In this document: positions 5,837-8,472 of the stretch, piece after piece
Position numbering within the stretch: the stretch's first letter is position 1
Layout: each line of letters starts with the position of its first letter
NCBI GenBank assembly: GCA_018883305.1
Contig: VEQI01000127.1
Location: 1-8,472 of the forward strand
Direction of reading: 5' to 3'
Origin: Limnohabitans sp.
GTDB lineage: Bacteria > Pseudomonadota > Gammaproteobacteria > Burkholderiales > Burkholderiaceae_C
Length of the DNA: 8,472 nucleotides
Translations under genes and position numbers: made by a program
Notes under the pieces: model-generated
What the model saw: only the letters and a program-made list of their open reading frames with translations
What the model was told of the DNA's origin: nothing
Database searches by the model: none

Positions 5837-6412
5837 TCAGCCAATCGGCCACACCACGCCGTTTTCATTCAGGATGGCATCCAGTGGCATGTCATGGTCC
5901 TCGGGCTCCAGGTCTGGCAGAAAACCCTGGGCAAAGCCCAGCCCCACCGTGAAGGGCTTGGGTTGCAGCGTTGCCAGCGTGCGGTCATAAAAACCGCCGC
6001 CATAGCCCAACCGGTAACCGCCTGCGCCGTAGCCCACGCAGGGCACAAACAGCAAGGTGGGGACAACGACCTCGGTGTCCTTGGGTTTGGGGATGTTGTA
6101 AGCGTCCTCTTCCATCGGGCAGCCAGGGTACCAGGCGTGGAATTGCAGGGTTTTTTTCTCCCGGTCCACCACGGGCAGGCCAATGCGGCGACGCAGGGGC
6201 TGCTCCAGCAACTCGCCGTCTTCTTTCCAGCGATGCAGCGCGGGCAAGGGGTCAAACTCGCCATTGATGGGCCAATAGGCGCCAATCAGGGTGTCGGGAC
6301 GGCCCACCAGCCAGATGCGCATGACCCGTTGCAGCAGGTCGGCGCGTTGCAACCGATCGGGCATGTTCAGGCGCTGGTCAATCAGTTCCTGGCGTTGGGT
6401 TTTCTTGTTCAT
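5837..6412 (-). CDS. ygfA: 5-formyltetrahydrofolate cyclo-ligase (MTHFS family)
   Basis: This cytoplasmic enzyme converts 5-formyltetrahydrofolate to 5,10-methenyltetrahydrofolate using ATP, returning a dead-end folate to the one-carbon pool. The 191-aa protein is full length for the family. It shows IGAYWPINGEFDP (43-55) for folate binding, the signature GYRLGYGGGFYDRTLA (132-147) and EDHDMPLDAIL (171-181). The segment before the signature reads FVPCVGYGAGG, where many homologues carry an aspartate after the VP motif; this may be a lineage variant. I chose ATG 6412 because residues from MNKKTQRQEL onward fit the normal N-terminus. A GTG at 6463 would add 17 residues with no family match. It is divergent from slt and converges on the ABC transporter gene with 33 bases between the stops. 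No strong ribosome binding site is visible. Confidence 0.94.
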   Translation of the reverse strand: MNKKTQRQELIDQRLNMPDRLQRADLLQRVMRIWLVGRPDTLIGAYWPINGEFDPLPALHRWKEDGELLEQPLRRRIGLPVVDREKKTLQFHAWYPGCPMEEDAYNIPKPKDTEVVVPTLLFVPCVGYGAGGYRLGYGGGFYDRTLATLQPKPFTVGLGFAQGFLPDLEPEDHDMPLDAILNENGVVWPIG

Positions 6413-6523
6413 GGCAAGGGCAGGAAGACGTGAGACAAGGATTCGGCGAGCCCCAGGCTGCACCGGCAGACCTCAATGGTAACGGGACTGTCCCTGCGGC
6501 TGGCTGACGCGCATCTTCCCGGG

Positions 6524-6529
6524 GATAAT
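6524..6529 (+). promoter_or_regulatory. Possible -10 element upstream of slt
   Basis: GATAAT (6524-6529) matches the sigma-70 -10 consensus at 5 of 6 positions within the 123-base divergent region (6413-6535). No convincing -35 is found at normal spacing. If real, it would start transcription at about base 6536, on the predicted start codon. The rest of the divergent region shows only an 11-base palindrome, GGGACTGTCCC (6484-6494). Confidence 0.25.
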
Positions 6530-6535
6530 CGCCGC

Positions 6536-8472
6536 ATGCAAGGAATGACAAGGGTTTACAAGTGCCTGGCCACCTGGGTGTTGCCACTGGCGCTGATGGG
6601 AACGGGTGCGGCACAGGAAGCGCGTGCACCCTTGGCTGCGCAAGTCTCTGAACGTGGTGATGCTGTGCTGCTGGAGATGGCCCAGGCTTTCAAACGCAAT
6701 GATCGCCGCCGCCTCACCGCCTTGCTGCCCCAAGCCCGGGGCCACTTGCTGGAACCTTGGGCTGCTTACTGGGAATTGCGCGCCCGACTGGACGAAGCCA
6801 GCACCACGGAAATTCGCCAGTTCCTGCAGCGTTATGCGGGTACCTACCAGGAAGACCGTTTGCGCAACGACTGGCTGTTGTTGTTGGGCAGCCGTCGCGA
6901 CCTGTCTACCTTTGGCGATGAGCAAATTCACTACCGCATGCGCGATGATCGCGAGGTGCAGTGCTATCAGTTGCTGCTGGACCATCAAGCCAAAGGGGCG
7001 CAAACCCCGGCGTCCCTGGTGGACGAGGTGCGCAGGCTGTGGATGCAGCAACGTGATGGCGATGAAGGCTGCGCTTGGGCCGCGGACACGCTGTTCGATG
7101 CCAAACGCCTGAGCGCCCTGGACATCTGGCGCAAGGCGCGTCAATCGGCAGAAAACAATCGACCACGTGCAACCCGTCAGGCCGTTCAGATCGTGGCGCC
7201 AGATGCGGTGGGGGCGTTGTCCGATGTGCTGGGACAGCCCATGAAGTTTTTGAGCCAGCGCATCGCGGCGCCGCAGAAAGTTCGGCAAGAGCTGGTGGTG
7301 CTGGCGTTGGTGCGCATCGCGGCCAGTGATCCCGACGTGGCGGCCAAGCAACTCGGTACCAAATGGAGCCCCTACCTCACCAGCGAAGAGCGGCACTGGG
7401 TCTGGGGCGTGATTGGACGGCAGTCGGCCATGCGGCTGGACGATGACGCACTGGATCATTTCGCCAAGGTGCGCAACGACCGCGACCTCAATGACGACAT
7501 GCTGGGCTGGAAGGTGCGGGCTGCGTTGCGCGCCGGAAACACGCCACGTTGGTCGGTGGTGGAGTCCAGCATTGGGCACATGAGTGCGGAGGCGCGGCGA
7601 GATCCCACCTGGGTGTATTGGCTGGCGCGTTCGCTGCTGGCTCGTCAACCGGGCACGCCGGCCTTGACGCAAGAAGCCACCAGCCTGCTGGAGAGCATTG
7701 CCGGACCACGCGGCTTTTACGAACAACTGGCGTCCGAGGCACTGGGCCGAGCCATCACCATGCCCGAACGCCCTGCAGCGCCGACACCGGATGAAGTGGC
7801 GGCGGCGCGGGCCAACCCCTCGTTGCGACGCGGCTTGCATGCCATTGCCATTGGCTTGCGCCCCGAGGGCGTGCGCGAATGGAATTACGGCACCAACCTG
7901 GTCAATGCCCAAGGGCAAAGCGGCCGCATGAGCGACCGCGACTTGCTGGCGGCCGCCACCCTGGCCTGTGAACAACAAGTGTGGGACCGTTGCATCAACA
8001 CCAGCGATCGGGCGCGCGAAGCGATTGACTTCGACCTGCTGTTTCCCATGCCCCACAAGGAGGCGGTGCTGCAGCGCACCCGCGAGATTGGGCTGGACCC
8101 GTCCTATGTGTATGGCCTGATCCGCCAGGAGAGCCGCTTTGTGATGGATGCGCGCTCAGGTGTGGGCGCCTCCGGCCTGATGCAAGTGATGCCAGCCACC
8201 GCACGCTGGACCGCGCGCAAGATTGGCATGACGAGCTTCACGCCCGAGCAAATCAACCAGCGCGATGTGAACATCGCCATTGGCACGGGCTACCTCAAGC
8301 TGGTGCTGGACAACTTCGAGGGCTCCATGCCCTTGGCCGCAGCAGCCTACAACGCCGGTCCCAGCCGCTCGCGCAAATGGCGTCAGGGTCCCACGTTGGA
8401 AGGCGCCATGTGGGCCGAGAACGTGCCGTTTCACGAGACGCGCGATTACGTGAAAAAAGTGCTGTCCAACGC
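6536..8472 (+). CDS. slt: Soluble lytic murein transglycosylase, Slt70 type (3' truncated)
   Basis: This periplasmic enzyme cleaves the MurNAc-GlcNAc bond of peptidoglycan to give 1,6-anhydromuropeptides in wall remodelling and recycling. The frame is open from ATG 6536 to the window end, giving 645 residues. A signal peptide is likely: basic TRVYK, a hydrophobic core at about 10-25, and possible cleavage near Ala26; Cys10 is not in a lipobox. Residues about 40-500 form the alpha-helical superhelix region typical of Slt70. The C-terminal catalytic domain has the Glu-Ser pair in IRQESRF (Glu532 catalytic), GLMQVMPATA (547-556), NIAIGTGYL (579-587) and AAAAYNAGPSRSRKW (601-615). Only the last few residues should be missing. 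An alternative ATG at 6545 would drop three residues. It is divergent from the cyclo-ligase gene. Confidence 0.95.
   Translation, partial: MQGMTRVYKCLATWVLPLALMGTGAAQEARAPLAAQVSERGDAVLLEMAQAFKRNDRRRLTALLPQARGHLLEPWAAYWELRARLDEASTTEIRQFLQRYAGTYQEDRLRNDWLLLLGSRRDLSTFGDEQIHYRMRDDREVQCYQLLLDHQAKGAQTPASLVDEVRRLWMQQRDGDEGCAWAADTLFDAKRLSALDIWRKARQSAENNRPRATRQAVQIVAPDAVGALSDVLGQPMKFLSQRIAAPQKVRQELVVLALVRIAASDPDVAAKQLGTKWSPYLTSEERHWVWGVIGRQSAMRLDDDALDHFAKVRNDRDLNDDMLGWKVRAALRAGNTPRWSVVESSIGHMSAEARRDPTWVYWLARSLLARQPGTPALTQEATSLLESIAGPRGFYEQLASEALGRAITMPERPAAPTPDEVAAARANPSLRRGLHAIAIGLRPEGVREWNYGTNLVNAQGQSGRMSDRDLLAAATLACEQQVWDRCINTSDRAREAIDFDLLFPMPHKEAVLQRTREIGLDPSYVYGLIRQESRFVMDARSGVGASGLMQVMPATARWTARKIGMTSFTPEQINQRDVNIAIGTGYLKLVLDNFEGSMPLAAAAYNAGPSRSRKWRQGPTLEGAMWAENVPFHETRDYVKKVLSN

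Noticed and set aside
6413..6463. Upstream GTG start for the cyclo-ligase adding 17 residues
   Set aside because: The extra residues have no family counterpart and MNKKTQRQEL at 6412 is a normal start for this protein.
6484..6494. GGGACTGTCCC palindrome as an operator or hairpin
   Set aside because: The central loop would be a single base, so it is not an RNA hairpin. It is short and unsupported as a protein site, so I note it only within the slt upstream region.
6413..6535. 6S RNA gene (ssrS), which neighbours the cyclo-ligase gene in E. coli and some other bacteria
   Set aside because: The gap is only 123 bases, shorter than a typical 6S RNA of about 180, and I see no long rod-like self-complementarity; it only needs to hold two divergent promoters.
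6473..8056. Long open frame (527 aa) on the minus strand opposite slt
   Set aside because: The plus strand encodes a clear Slt70 protein with signal peptide and catalytic motifs over the same bases. The antisense translation shows no recognisable domain and is rich in His, Gln and Arg, as expected from the mirrored frame of a GC-rich gene.

Overview
This window looks like ordinary chromosomal DNA from a GC-rich betaproteobacterium. The protein sequences suggest Burkholderiales, probably Comamonadaceae, but this is an inference from the proteins and GC-rich codon use, not from a marker search. It holds nine protein-coding genes packed tightly, two of them cut by the window edges. I see no tRNA, rRNA, mobile element, CRISPR array or phage gene, and no gene-free stretch longer than about 125 bases.

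Layout. Bases 1-449 are the 3' end of ruvB (Holliday junction helicase). It converges on a histidine-phosphatase-family gene on the minus strand (484-1122). A 93-base divergent region then separates the phosphatase from a plus-strand run of five genes at 1216-5803: a TetR-type repressor, a double-hotdog acyl-CoA thioesterase, a crotonase-fold enzyme, a YigI/PaaI-like single-hotdog thioesterase and an Atm1-type ABC half-transporter. Gaps between these genes are 39, 3, 7 and 27 bases. The run converges on a minus-strand 5-formyltetrahydrofolate cyclo-ligase gene (5837-6412). A 123-base divergent region leads to an Slt70-type soluble lytic transglycosylase (6536 to the window end, 3' truncated).

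How the genes work together. The central run reads as an acyl-CoA handling operon. A 22-base near-palindrome ending 7 bases before the TetR start codon is a convincing autoregulatory operator. The crotonase lacks both hydratase glutamates and instead has the glutamate expected of a delta3-delta2-enoyl-CoA isomerase. With two different thioesterases around it, the cluster may isomerise unsaturated acyl-CoAs and hydrolyse those that stall beta-oxidation, freeing CoA. That role is inference. The ABC transporter may be co-transcribed, but its link to acyl-CoA metabolism is unclear. The flanking genes are housekeeping: DNA recombination, folate salvage and cell-wall turnover.

The most interesting points are the isomerase-like active site, the thioesterase-isomerase-thioesterase arrangement under a TetR operator, and a three-copy 16-base tandem repeat across the stop codon of the ABC transporter. 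I did not find a clearly new type of system.
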